Below, one piece after another: positions 36,829-45,799 of a stretch of DNA of 64,000 nucleotides. Both the position numbers and the translations under genes were made by a program. This DNA is from JACMLX01 sp040384325. GTDB lineage: Bacteria; Gemmatimonadota; Gemmatimonadetes; Gemmatimonadales; Gemmatimonadaceae. The stretch covers positions 372,001 to 436,000 of the forward strand of contig JAZKJL010000001.1 of NCBI GenBank assembly GCA_040384325.1, given 5' to 3'. The first letter of the stretch is position 1. Each line of letters begins with the position of its first letter. Under the pieces are notes generated by a model. It saw only the letters and a list, made by a program, of their open reading frames with translations. It did no database searches and was not told the DNA's origin.

Positions 36829-37665
36829 TCAGCCCCGGGCCCGGCCGGCGGCGCGGTCCTGCAGCCAGTCGCCGATCAGCGTGGCGGCCGTGACGGTGAT
36901 CACCACCGCCAACCCAGGTGCCAGCGCAATCCAGGGTGCCGTGACCAGGTGTTCTCGCCCGGCCGCGATCATGTTGCCCCAACTGGGGGCAGGAGGCTGC
37001 ACGCCGAGCCCGAGGAAGCTCAACCCGCTTTCGAGCAGGATCGCGTTGCCGACACCGAGCGTGGTCGCGACCAGCGCCGGCGCGATCGCATTCGGCAGCA
37101 CGTGACGCAGCAGCAGGCGACGCTGCGACGCGCCCAGCACCCGCGCCGCCGCCACGAAGTCGCGCTCCACCAAACCCTGCACCTCGGCGCGCACCAGTCG
37201 CGCCACACCCATCCATCCCGTCAGCGCCAGCACCGTCACCAGCGTGGGGATGCCCGGGCGCCAGAGCGCAGCGCAGGCCAGCAGCAGCACCAGTCGAGGA
37301 ATGGCCTGCAGCGCATCGGCCGACGACGTGATGGTGCGATCCACCACACCCGGCGCCCAGCCGGCGAGTGCGCCGAGCAGCGCGCCCACCACGCCGCTGA
37401 GCACCGCGCCGGCGACGCCAACCAGCAGCGACAATCGTCCCGCCACCAGCAGTCGCGCCAGCACGTCTCGGCCGAATGCGTCGGTGCCGAACAGGTGCCA
37501 CGCGCCTGCGCCATCGGTCGTGAATGGCGCGCCGAACCGCTGCGACAACACATCGCCGATCGCGGTCGGATCACGCTCGAGGAACCACGGCCCGGCCACG
37601 CACGCCAGCACCAGCAGCACCAGCGCTGCCACGGCGACGCGGACGGAATTCGGCACCTGCGCCAT
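36829..37665 (-). CDS. Oligopeptide-type ABC transporter permease (DppC-like)
   Basis: A 278-residue inner-membrane permease of the Opp/Dpp class. The N-terminal helix (VAVAALVLLVLACVAGPWFL) is followed by HLFGTDAFGRDVLARLL, the DppC signature. The EAA-type loop RVLGASQRRLLLRHVLPNAIAP is the contact for the ATPase. LESGLSFLGLGVQPPAPSWG is another family block. It starts at 37665, where its ATG overlaps the TGA of the DppB-like gene. No ATPase gene is seen in the window, so the complex must borrow one from another locus. Confidence 0.9.
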   Translation of the reverse strand: MAQVPNSVRVAVAALVLLVLACVAGPWFLERDPTAIGDVLSQRFGAPFTTDGAGAWHLFGTDAFGRDVLARLLVAGRLSLLVGVAGAVLSGVVGALLGALAGWAPGVVDRTITSSADALQAIPRLVLLLACAALWRPGIPTLVTVLALTGWMGVARLVRAEVQGLVERDFVAAARVLGASQRRLLLRHVLPNAIAPALVATTLGVGNAILLESGLSFLGLGVQPPAPSWGNMIAAGREHLVTAPWIALAPGLAVVITVTAATLIGDWLQDRAAGRARG

Positions 37666-38645
37666 CAGCCGCGCGTCCGGCGTGGATCGAGCAGCGGCAA
37701 GAGCGCATCGGTGGCCAGGTTGGTGACGATCACCACCGACGCATACAGCAACGTCACGGCGAGGATCACGGGATGGTCCCGTTGTGCCACTGCCGTCAGC
37801 AGCAGCTTGCCCATGCCCGGCCAGGCGAAGACACCTTCCACGAACACCGAGCCGGCCACGATGCCCGGCAGCGAGAGTGCGACCAGCGCCGCCACTGCCG
37901 GCAACGCCACGCGCACCACGTGGCGGTACCACGCCGCGCGCGCCGTGACACCCTTTGCCAGCGCGGTGCGACGATAGTCGGTGCGTGCCGCCTCGACGAT
38001 CGCCGACCGTGCGAATCGCGCCACACCGGCGGCGCCGGTGAGTGTGAGCACCAGCACCGGCAGCACCGCGTGGCGGACGATGTCCAGCGCTGCGGCCCCG
38101 GCATCCAGCACACCGGGATCGCGCAGTGCGAACGCCGGCAACCGCCAGGCGGGCGGGATGCCGAGCGTCGCGGCGCCGACCGTGACCGCCGCCACGAAGG
38201 CCAGTGACAGCCAGAACGTCGGCGCGGAGTAGAGGGTCGTGCTGAGCATCGTCAACGCGGTGTCGGTGCGCGAGCCGGCACGACGCGCCTGCGCGCTGCC
38301 CACCGCCAGCCCACACAGCACCGTCAGCGTGAGTGATGCCAAGCCCAGGCCGAGCGACACCGGCAGCGCACTGCGGATCGCCTCGGTCACCGGTCGTCCG
38401 CTGGCGAGGCTGGTTCCAAGGTCGCCCTGCGCGATATTCCCCAGCCAGCGCAGGTATTGCTGCAGCAGCGGGGCATCGAGGCCGAGGTCGGCGCGCAGGC
38501 GCGCCAGCGTGCTGGCGTCGGCCTCCGGCGGCAGCAGCAGCAACGCCGCATCACCCGGAGCCGAGTGCACCAGCACAAACGTCAGCGTGCAGACCAGCCA
38601 GAGCAGCGCGAGCGCCGTGCCGGTGCGGCGGAACAGGTGATTCAC
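37665..38645 (-). CDS. Oligopeptide-type ABC transporter permease (DppB-like)
   Basis: A 326-residue inner-membrane permease of the Opp/Dpp class. The first helix (ALALLWLVCTLTFVLVHSAPG) with GDAALLLLPPEAD is the usual DppB entry. The loop YRRTALAKGVTARAAWYRHV carries the EAA-like motif. LDPRRTRG at the end is the conserved DppB tail. The GTG start at 38645 lies only six bases from the ATG of the divergent binding protein, so promoters for one or both genes must overlap coding DNA, or the true start is slightly internal. Confidence 0.9.
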   Translation of the reverse strand: MNHLFRRTGTALALLWLVCTLTFVLVHSAPGDAALLLLPPEADASTLARLRADLGLDAPLLQQYLRWLGNIAQGDLGTSLASGRPVTEAIRSALPVSLGLGLASLTLTVLCGLAVGSAQARRAGSRTDTALTMLSTTLYSAPTFWLSLAFVAAVTVGAATLGIPPAWRLPAFALRDPGVLDAGAAALDIVRHAVLPVLVLTLTGAAGVARFARSAIVEAARTDYRRTALAKGVTARAAWYRHVVRVALPAVAALVALSLPGIVAGSVFVEGVFAWPGMGKLLLTAVAQRDHPVILAVTLLYASVVIVTNLATDALLPLLDPRRTRG

Positions 38646-38651
38646 ACGTCA

Positions 38652-40223
38652 ATGATCGCCCGCGCGCGCCGCATCGCCAACCGCCTCGTCCCGTTGTCGC
38701 TGCTCGCCGCCTGCGCCGGGTCGCCGCGCAGCCCCGACACCATCGTCATCGCATCCGGGACCGACCTGGAAGGGATGCAGCCGCTGACCACCGTGCATCC
38801 GTTGTCGCGGCAGGTGCAGCGCTATCTCGTCTTCACGCCATTGGTCCGCCTCTCCGCAGCGCTGGTCCCGGAACCCTGGGCTGCCAGCGCCTGGCGCTGG
38901 GATGCGTCACAACGGCAGCTGACGTTCACGATCGACACCACGCTGCGCTGGCACGACGGCGTCCCACTCACCGCCGGCGATGCCCGCTTCACGCTCGCGT
39001 TGGCGCGAGACCGCGCCACGGGTTACGCGCGCCGTGGTGATCTCGAAGCCATCGACAGCGTGTCCAGCACCGCGGCGGATGCGCTGACGCTGCACTTCGC
39101 GCGAGCACAAGCCGGTGTGCCGCTGGTGCTGGCCGAGTTGCCGCTCCTGCCACGGCATCGCCTCCGCGACGTACCACCGGCGGCGCTGCGCCGTGATGCG
39201 TTCACATACGCGCCGGTGGGCTCGGGCCCTTATCGCGTGGTGACGCGCGAGGTGGGACGTCGCTGGATCCTCCAAAGCGTGCCGAGCTTTCCGGCACGCC
39301 TCGGAGGTGTGGCGGCCACGCGCACCCTGGTCGTCGCGGTGGTGGACGAAGCGACCACGAAAGTGGCGGGCCTCGTCAGCGGTTCAGTCGACATGGCCGG
39401 CGTGAACCCGGCCACCGCCGCACTGGTGCGACGCGATCCGACGCTGCGCGTACTGGACTACCCCACCTTCTTCACCAACTGGCTGGTCTTCAATCCGGCG
39501 TGCGACGTGGTGCGCGACCTGCGCGTGCGCCGCGCCATCGCACTGGCAGTCGATCGGCGTCGCATAGTGGACGCCGGTGTCGGCGGCTTCGGCGTGCCGA
39601 GTGCGGCGCCGTCGGCCGACGTGGCGCGGGATACGACGCCACCCGCCGCCGCGCGCGCCGACTCGCTGCTCGATGCGGCCGGCTGGCTCCGCGCGGGCGA
39701 CGGCGTCCGCCAGCGCGGTGGCGTCAGACTCACGATCCCGATGCTCACAGTCGGCACCGGCGACAATCCGGTCGAGCAGCTGCTGCAGTCGGACCTGCGC
39801 GCACGCGGCATCGACCTGCGCATCGCCACGCGCGACATGGGCGCCCTGCTGAGCAGCGCACGGAGCAAGGCCCGTGATCACTGCGCCATCTACACCGGGG
39901 TGGCGGGCGACCCGGCGCGGAGCCAGCTCGCCGCACTCTTCGACCCGGCCGCTCCCGGTGGCGCGCTCGATCTCGGTGCTGCCCGACCGGCCGACCTCGG
40001 AAAAGTGTTTGCGCGCCTGCGCACGCTCTCCGACACCACCGCACGCAACGGTGCGTGGCAGGAAGTCTTCACGATCCTCCGCGACAGCGTGCCAGCCACC
40101 GCCATCTTCCATTCACGCGGCGTGCAGGGCCTCACGCGCCGCCTGCAGCAGGTGGAGATCGACTTGCGCGGCGAGCTGTTCTCGGCGGCGCGCTGGACCC
40201 TCGCGCCGGCGCCGGCAAGGTGA
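38652..40223 (+). CDS. ABC transporter substrate-binding lipoprotein (SBP family 5)
   Basis: A 523-residue periplasmic binding lipoprotein of the peptide/oligosaccharide class. The signal ends in the lipobox LAAC (PLSLLAACAGS). The sequence has the family features LRWHDGVPLTAGDARFTLALARD, YAPVGSGPYRVV and LRVRRAIALAVDRRRIVDAG. It should deliver substrate to the divergently encoded permeases. Ligand is unknown; neighbours for mannoside and polysaccharide breakdown suggest a sugar or glycopeptide. It overlaps the next gene by GTGA at 40220. Confidence 0.88.
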   Translation: MIARARRIANRLVPLSLLAACAGSPRSPDTIVIASGTDLEGMQPLTTVHPLSRQVQRYLVFTPLVRLSAALVPEPWAASAWRWDASQRQLTFTIDTTLRWHDGVPLTAGDARFTLALARDRATGYARRGDLEAIDSVSSTAADALTLHFARAQAGVPLVLAELPLLPRHRLRDVPPAALRRDAFTYAPVGSGPYRVVTREVGRRWILQSVPSFPARLGGVAATRTLVVAVVDEATTKVAGLVSGSVDMAGVNPATAALVRRDPTLRVLDYPTFFTNWLVFNPACDVVRDLRVRRAIALAVDRRRIVDAGVGGFGVPSAAPSADVARDTTPPAAARADSLLDAAGWLRAGDGVRQRGGVRLTIPMLTVGTGDNPVEQLLQSDLRARGIDLRIATRDMGALLSSARSKARDHCAIYTGVAGDPARSQLAALFDPAAPGGALDLGAARPADLGKVFARLRTLSDTTARNGAWQEVFTILRDSVPATAIFHSRGVQGLTRRLQQVEIDLRGELFSAARWTLAPAPAR

Positions 40224-42952
40224 CGCTGCTGCTCTCCGCCACGGCGCTCGCGGCACGGCGTCACGCGCTCCGTGATCCGGCAGCGTTAGGCGGTCTGGCG
40301 GGTTCGCTGCAGCGCGAGCTGCACGACGCGCTGGACGTGCCGGTGCCCGACGGCAAGTCACGCCTCACGCGCTCCGGCGGACGGTGTCCGACGTGCACCG
40401 TGCTGCTGGCGTTCGATCCGCGCCTGCCCCACGAGCACACCTGTCCGTCGTGCGGCGTGGTCTACACCGATCGCGTGCACCACGAGTGGTGGCTGATGAA
40501 CGGCCATCTCTGGAGCGCCGAGCAGTGCACGCGCGCCGCCGTCCTCGGATACCTGCTGGACGACGACAAGGCCGCGCAACGCGCCGACCAGATCCTCGCC
40601 ACCTACGCCGATCGCTACCTGCAGTGGCCCAACCGCGACAATGCACTCGGCCCGACGCGACCGTTCTTCAGCACCTACCTGGAGTCGATCTGGCTGCTGC
40701 ACCTGGTGATCGCCCTCGACCTGCGTGAGACCGCCGTGCCGGCGCTTCGCTCCACGCTCGGTGCGCAGCTTCGCGATCGCCTGGTGGAACCATCGGCGCG
40801 ACTGATCGCGTCGTTCGACGAAGGTCGCAGCAACCGACAGGTGTGGCACGCGGCTGCGCTGCTGGCCGCCTCCCGCGTGCTGGGCGACGTTGCGTTGCGC
40901 GATCGGGCGGCGCTGTCGCTGGTGTCGCTGCTGCGTGACGGCCTGCACGCCGACGGCAGCTGGTACGAAGGCGAGAACTACCACCTCTTCGCCCATCGCG
41001 GATTGCTGTCTGCCGTGACGCTGGCCGAGCAGGCCGGGATCGCGATTCCCGCCTACCTGCTGCAGCGGTTCGACGCCGGCTTCGCGGTGCCGTTCCGTAC
41101 CGTGCTTCCCGATGGTGCGTTTCCGGCGCGTCGCGACAGTCAGTACGGCGTCACGTTGCGACAGTACCGCACCGCCGACTGGGTGGAATGCGGATTGGCG
41201 CGCCACGACAGTCCCCCGCTTCGCAGTGCACTGGCCAGCCTGTACGCCGACTGGGCGCCACCGGGCGATACCGGCCGACGATTCTCCACCGCCGACGCGG
41301 AGCGCAATCAGCCCGGCGTGCGCCTCACCCGTGCCGATTGCAGCTGGCGCGCGCTGCTGCTGGCACGCCTCGAGTTGCCGCCGCTGGCAGACGCCGCGCC
41401 GCACTCCGAACTGCTCGAAGGGCAGGGACTCGCCATCTTCCGTCGCGACGGCGGACGGTTCTGGGTCGGCCTCGATTACGGCGATCCCGGTGCGGGACAT
41501 GGGCATCCCGATCGCCTCAACCTCGTGATCGCGACACGCTTCTCACGCTGGCTCGACGACGTCGGTACCGGCAGCTACACCGCACCCACGCTCTCGTGGT
41601 ATCGCAGCTCCATGGCGCACAACGCGCCGGTGGTGAACGGCATGGACCAGGGCGCCGCGCGCGGCACGCTGCTCGCGCACGACGAAGGTGAGGAGGCCGG
41701 CTGGGTCTCGGCCACCTTCACCGAGCCGCGCAGCGGCGTACGTTTCGTACGCACCGTGGTGGTCGCGCGCGATCACGTGCTGGATGAACTCACCTGGTCC
41801 GCTTCGGAAGCCGTCACGGTGGACGTGCCGATGCAGGCGCAGGTCTTCGACGCCGGTGACGCGGGTTGGGTGCCGTACCAGCCAGGCACCGCGCAGGACG
41901 AGCGCCTTGGCGCGGCCGTCGCCCGTGAGCTGGAAGCGGGCGAGGTCGCATTGCTCGTGCTGCGCGGCATCCCGTCGCCGGTCGCGCAGCCGTCGGACAG
42001 CTCGGCGTCGGAGTTCGTCACCGGCGTGCTGAGCGAATCAGCCGCCACGCTCTGGCGCGCCGCCACCATCGGTCCACCTGCCGGTCGGCCGCATGGTGTC
42101 ACCGCACTGCGGCAGCATGGGATGCGCGGGCGCAGCGTGCGTGTCATCGCGGCGCCGGCTTCGGTGACCCGTGTCGGCAGTGCAGGTGGTGTGACCGTCA
42201 CGTCCGCTGACGGCACCGTCACGCGGCACCGGCGTACCGTCACCGGCTGGCAGGTGGCGGTGGCGCGCGGCATGCACCGGACGACGATTGCGCTGGGCGG
42301 TATCCGACCGCTGTCGGTGGCCCCTGTGACACCGGTCGCTGCCGTGACCGCGCGCCGAGAGGTGAGACTGACGGCAGGAGGAACCCTCGACATCTCGCTC
42401 GGCGAGGCGAACTACCGCCCCACCGAGGAGACGTGGCGCGAGGCAGGGGCACCGACGGCGACTGCGCTGCTCCGATACGACGACGGCCGCATCCACCTCA
42501 CGGTGCAGGCGGCATTGCACCGCACCCCGGCCTTCGCCGACCGGTGTGACGTGAACCCGCTCGACAACGAGCTGGCCGACGTCAACAGCGACGGTGTGCA
42601 GCTCCACTGGCGGTCGCCGGACGGTGCGCGGTGGAACGGCGTGCTGACGGTGCCGGACGGCGATGCGGTGCGCGTGTCGGTGGCCGCCGGCGCGCTCGAC
42701 GGGCTGGACGTCCGTCGCGACACGCACGATCACGACGATCAGGGATTCGGGCTGCGCTTCACGCTGCCGTGGCCCGACCCGGCACGGCCGTTCGAGTTCG
42801 ACTGTTGCATCAACGAGCGGCCGGCCGACCGTGAACGTCGTCGCGGACAGCTGGTGCTCAGCGGCGCGGCGGGCGAGTCCGCGTATCTTCGGGGGGCGCG
42901 ACAGGACCCGGACCGCGCCCTCATCGTCCTCCTCGATCCGCCAGCGTCGTGA
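40220..42952 (+). CDS. Heparinase II/III-type polysaccharide lyase with CxxC pairs and CBM9-like end
   Basis: A 910-residue protein built as an alpha-toroid plus beta-sandwich lyase. Typical catalytic blocks are GRSNRQVWHAAAL, WYEGENYHLFAHRGL and GHGHPDRLNLVI. Residues C56, C59, C75 and C78 form two CxxC pairs like a zinc ribbon, an unusual front for this family. From about residue 725 a domain with HRTPAFADRCDVNPLDNELAD resembles carbohydrate-binding family 9. No signal peptide is visible with the GTG start at 40220, so it may act on imported oligosaccharides. The acidic polysaccharide substrate is unknown. The GTG overlaps the previous stop and the TGA overlaps the TrmJ start. Confidence 0.8.
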   Translation: MTLLLSATALAARRHALRDPAALGGLAGSLQRELHDALDVPVPDGKSRLTRSGGRCPTCTVLLAFDPRLPHEHTCPSCGVVYTDRVHHEWWLMNGHLWSAEQCTRAAVLGYLLDDDKAAQRADQILATYADRYLQWPNRDNALGPTRPFFSTYLESIWLLHLVIALDLRETAVPALRSTLGAQLRDRLVEPSARLIASFDEGRSNRQVWHAAALLAASRVLGDVALRDRAALSLVSLLRDGLHADGSWYEGENYHLFAHRGLLSAVTLAEQAGIAIPAYLLQRFDAGFAVPFRTVLPDGAFPARRDSQYGVTLRQYRTADWVECGLARHDSPPLRSALASLYADWAPPGDTGRRFSTADAERNQPGVRLTRADCSWRALLLARLELPPLADAAPHSELLEGQGLAIFRRDGGRFWVGLDYGDPGAGHGHPDRLNLVIATRFSRWLDDVGTGSYTAPTLSWYRSSMAHNAPVVNGMDQGAARGTLLAHDEGEEAGWVSATFTEPRSGVRFVRTVVVARDHVLDELTWSASEAVTVDVPMQAQVFDAGDAGWVPYQPGTAQDERLGAAVARELEAGEVALLVLRGIPSPVAQPSDSSASEFVTGVLSESAATLWRAATIGPPAGRPHGVTALRQHGMRGRSVRVIAAPASVTRVGSAGGVTVTSADGTVTRHRRTVTGWQVAVARGMHRTTIALGGIRPLSVAPVTPVAAVTARREVRLTAGGTLDISLGEANYRPTEETWREAGAPTATALLRYDDGRIHLTVQAALHRTPAFADRCDVNPLDNELADVNSDGVQLHWRSPDGARWNGVLTVPDGDAVRVSVAAGALDGLDVRRDTHDHDDQGFGLRFTLPWPDPARPFEFDCCINERPADRERRRGQLVLSGAAGESAYLRGARQDPDRALIVLLDPPAS

Positions 42953-43818
42953 GCCTGCTCCGCAACATCCGCGTCGTCCTCTATGAACCGCAGGATCCCG
43001 TGAACATCGGCGGGACGGTCCGGGTGATGAAGAACATGGGGCTGGACGACCTGGTGCTGGTCCGGCCGATGCGCTACGACCCCGAAAAGCTGGAGCGCAT
43101 CGCGCACAATACGCGCGACCTGGCGGGCCGCATCCGACACGTGGACGAGCTCTCCGAGGCACTGGCGGACTGTGTCGCGGTGTATGCCTTCGCCGGCAAG
43201 TTTCGCGCGGTGCGGTGGCCCGTGGTGACCCCACGCGAGATGGCCGACGTGGCGCTGGAGCGGGCCGTCGATGGACCGGTGGCGCTGCTGTTCGGGCGCG
43301 AAGATCATGGCCTGCCCAACGAGGCGTTGGACCAGAGCACGGCGGTGGTGTGCATCCCGACCACGGAGCACATGTCACTCAACCTGGCGCAGGCTATCCT
43401 CGTTGGTGCCTACGAGTTACACGTTGCCGCCGGAGACAGCACGCGAATGCCGCCGCGGCGCCGGAAGGAGGGGCCCGCGTCCACCGTCGAGAACCGCGAG
43501 CTCACCATCCAGCGCATCCATCGCGCGCTCGACCTGCTCGATTTTTTCAAGACCCGGAACCCGGAACACGTCATGCGCGCGGTGCGCTCACTGGTCTCGC
43601 GCGCTGAGCCCGCGACCCGTGAGATGGACCTCGTGAAGTCGATGGCGATCGAGGTCGAACGGACGCTGGAACGCGAGACGCGCGCGTCGTTCAAGGCCGC
43701 CCTCGCGGGCGAGATGTACGAGCCGCCGACGTCCGACGTGCCCGGCATTCCGCCCGGCGCCAACGACGATGCCGAGGTGAGCCTGGCCGACGCCTCCGGC
43801 ACCTCCGACGACGCATGA
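42949..43818 (+). CDS. trmJ: tRNA 2'-O-methyltransferase TrmJ (SpoU/SPOUT family)
   Basis: A 289-residue SPOUT methyltransferase expected to methylate the 2'-hydroxyl at tRNA position 32. The N-terminus NIRVVLYEPQDPVNIGGTVR is the TrmJ motif 1. Motif 2 is LLFGREDHGLPNEAL and motif 3 is CIPTTEHMSLNLAQAILVGAYEL, which form the SAM-binding trefoil knot. The C-terminal extension is acidic. The GTG at 42949 overlaps the lyase stop (GTGA), and the stop overlaps the aminotransferase start. This housekeeping gene thus sits inside a catabolic transcript. Confidence 0.9.
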   Translation: MSLLRNIRVVLYEPQDPVNIGGTVRVMKNMGLDDLVLVRPMRYDPEKLERIAHNTRDLAGRIRHVDELSEALADCVAVYAFAGKFRAVRWPVVTPREMADVALERAVDGPVALLFGREDHGLPNEALDQSTAVVCIPTTEHMSLNLAQAILVGAYELHVAAGDSTRMPPRRRKEGPASTVENRELTIQRIHRALDLLDFFKTRNPEHVMRAVRSLVSRAEPATREMDLVKSMAIEVERTLERETRASFKAALAGEMYEPPTSDVPGIPPGANDDAEVSLADASGTSDDA

Positions 43819-44984
43819 CGGCCGACTGGCGGTCGCGCGCGGCGGCGGTGATTCCGGGCGGCACCTCCACCGGCAGCAAGCGTCCGGACGCCATGTTCGG
43901 CATCGGCCAGCCGGGCCCGACCCACGTCACCGAGGCGCTCGGCTGTCGGATCCGCACCGCCGATGGTCAGTGGCTGATCGACCTCACCGCCGCGCTGGGC
44001 GCGGTGTCGCTCGGGTATGCCGACCCCGCGGTCACCGACGCCGTGTGCCGAGCAGCGGCGCGTGGACCAGTGGCCGGCCTGCCATTCACCGACGAGGTCA
44101 CGCTCGCCGAACGGTTGCGTGACTTGCTGCCTGCCGCGGGACAGACGCGGTTCCTCAAGAGCGGGGCCGAGGCCTGCGCCGCCGCGGTGCGGATCGCACG
44201 TACGCATACCGGGCGGGATCGGGTGCTCGGCAGCGGCTACTTCGGGTGGCTGGACTGGTGGTCACCGGCCGCCGGCGTACCGGCCGGCGCACACGTCGAC
44301 TACGCGCACCTGCCGTTCAACGATCGCGACGCGTGGCAGGAGGCCCTGCGGTCGGCCGGCGATTCGCTGGCGGCAGTGATGATCGAGCCGCTGGTGGAGG
44401 TGCTGGCCGATGCCGACTGGCTGCGCGACTTGCGTGCGCACTGCGATCGCGTCGGGGCGGTGCTGATCTTCGACGAGGTGAAGACCGGCTTTCGGCTGCA
44501 TCGCGGCGGCGCCCAGACGCTGCTCGGTGTCACGCCAGACGTCACCACCCTCGGCAAGGCGATCGCCAACGGCTACCCGCTGGCGGCGGTCACGGGCCGA
44601 CCCGAGGTCATGGCCGCCGCGCAGCGCACGTGGATCTCGAGCACGCTGTCCACCGAGATTGTCTCGCTCGCGGCGGCGCATGCGGTGCTGGATCAGCATG
44701 CGTCACGCGACGTCTGCGCGCAGCTGGCGAGCACTGGTCAGCGGTTGCGGGCCACCATCGCGTCCGCCGCAGCATCGGCAGGCGTGGAACTGCCGTCCAC
44801 CGGGCACGACACCATGTTCATCCTCCACTGGCCCGACGACGCGACGCAGGACCACAGGCTGGCGCAGTTGCGCACCGCCGGTGTGCTGGCCAAGCGCGGC
44901 CCGTACCAGTTTCCCACCTGTGCCATGCTCCCCGCCGACATCGCGGCCGTCGGCGATGCGTTCCACTGGGCACTCACCCGCTGA
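43815..44984 (+). CDS. Class III PLP aminotransferase (glutamate-1-semialdehyde mutase-like)
   Basis: A 389-residue fold-I PLP enzyme. The PLP aspartate motif is LIFDEVKTGFRLHRGG and the Schiff-base lysine is K248 in TLGKAIANGYPLAAV. The opening VIPGGTSTGSKRPDAMFG recalls the GSA-mutase group. Because the gene lies in a catabolic cluster, away from heme genes, it is more likely an amino-sugar or amino-acid aminotransferase than HemL. It overlaps trmJ by ATGA and is two bases from the next gene. Confidence 0.85.
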   Translation: MTADWRSRAAAVIPGGTSTGSKRPDAMFGIGQPGPTHVTEALGCRIRTADGQWLIDLTAALGAVSLGYADPAVTDAVCRAAARGPVAGLPFTDEVTLAERLRDLLPAAGQTRFLKSGAEACAAAVRIARTHTGRDRVLGSGYFGWLDWWSPAAGVPAGAHVDYAHLPFNDRDAWQEALRSAGDSLAAVMIEPLVEVLADADWLRDLRAHCDRVGAVLIFDEVKTGFRLHRGGAQTLLGVTPDVTTLGKAIANGYPLAAVTGRPEVMAAAQRTWISSTLSTEIVSLAAAHAVLDQHASRDVCAQLASTGQRLRATIASAAASAGVELPSTGHDTMFILHWPDDATQDHRLAQLRTAGVLAKRGPYQFPTCAMLPADIAAVGDAFHWALTR

Positions 44985-44986
44985 CG

Positions 44987-45799
44987 ATGGCGCCACGACA
45001 CCTCATCGACGCGCACGCGCACTTCCACTGGTCGGGTAGCCGGCACGACTTCGCCGACTACAACGCCTCGCGCCTCCGCGCCGGCGACGTGATGGGCATC
45101 ACCTTCCACGTGGCGTCGATCCTCGGCACGTGGGGACGCACCTCACCGACCTATTTCGCATCCCCCGACGACGTGGTGGCGGGCAACGATGCGATGTACG
45201 CGATCGCGATGCAGGAACAGGCGCGGGTGCGTGCCTTCGTGCACGTGAATCCCAATCACACCGCACACGCGCAGCAGGAGATCTCGCGCGGCGTGGCGCA
45301 TGGGGCGATCGGCGTGAAGCTCAGCGCCAGCCGACGCGCCGACGACCCGCTGGTGGATGTCATCGCGGCGGAGGCGGGGCGTCGTGGACTGCCGGTCCTG
45401 CATCACGTCTGGCAGCATCGGCAGCGTGAGTGGGGCATGCAGGAGGCCAGTGATGCCACGGAACTGGTGCGCCTCGCCAGCCGTCATCCCGACACGAACT
45501 TCATCCTCGCGCACATCGGTGGGGGCGGCGACTGGGCTCACACCATCGACGTGATCCGCGACGTGCCGAACGTCTTTCCCGACACCAGCGGCAGCGGTGT
45601 CGATCGCGGCATGCTCGACGCCTACCTGCACGCCCTCGGTGCACGGCGGTTGTTGTGGGCGGCCGACCTCACACTCTGCACCGGCCTCGCCAAGTTGCAG
45701 GCGCTGGAAGTCCTCGGCCTGCCGCAGGATGACCTCGACGACATCTGCTGGCGCAACGCGGTGCGCATCTTCCCTCCGCACAGCTTCGGACTCGCATGA
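44987..45799 (+). CDS. Amidohydrolase-2 family metal-dependent hydrolase
   Basis: A 270-residue TIM-barrel hydrolase. The first metal motif is LIDAHAHFHW, further histidines stand in LPVLHHVWQH and FILAHIGGGG, and the aspartate is in LLWAADLTL. The set is complete, so the protein should be active as a hydrolase or decarboxylase. The substrate is unknown. It starts two bases after the aminotransferase stop and overlaps the next, related gene by ATGA at 45796. The pair look like an ancient duplication. Confidence 0.82.
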   Translation: MAPRHLIDAHAHFHWSGSRHDFADYNASRLRAGDVMGITFHVASILGTWGRTSPTYFASPDDVVAGNDAMYAIAMQEQARVRAFVHVNPNHTAHAQQEISRGVAHGAIGVKLSASRRADDPLVDVIAAEAGRRGLPVLHHVWQHRQREWGMQEASDATELVRLASRHPDTNFILAHIGGGGDWAHTIDVIRDVPNVFPDTSGSGVDRGMLDAYLHALGARRLLWAADLTLCTGLAKLQALEVLGLPQDDLDDICWRNAVRIFPPHSFGLA

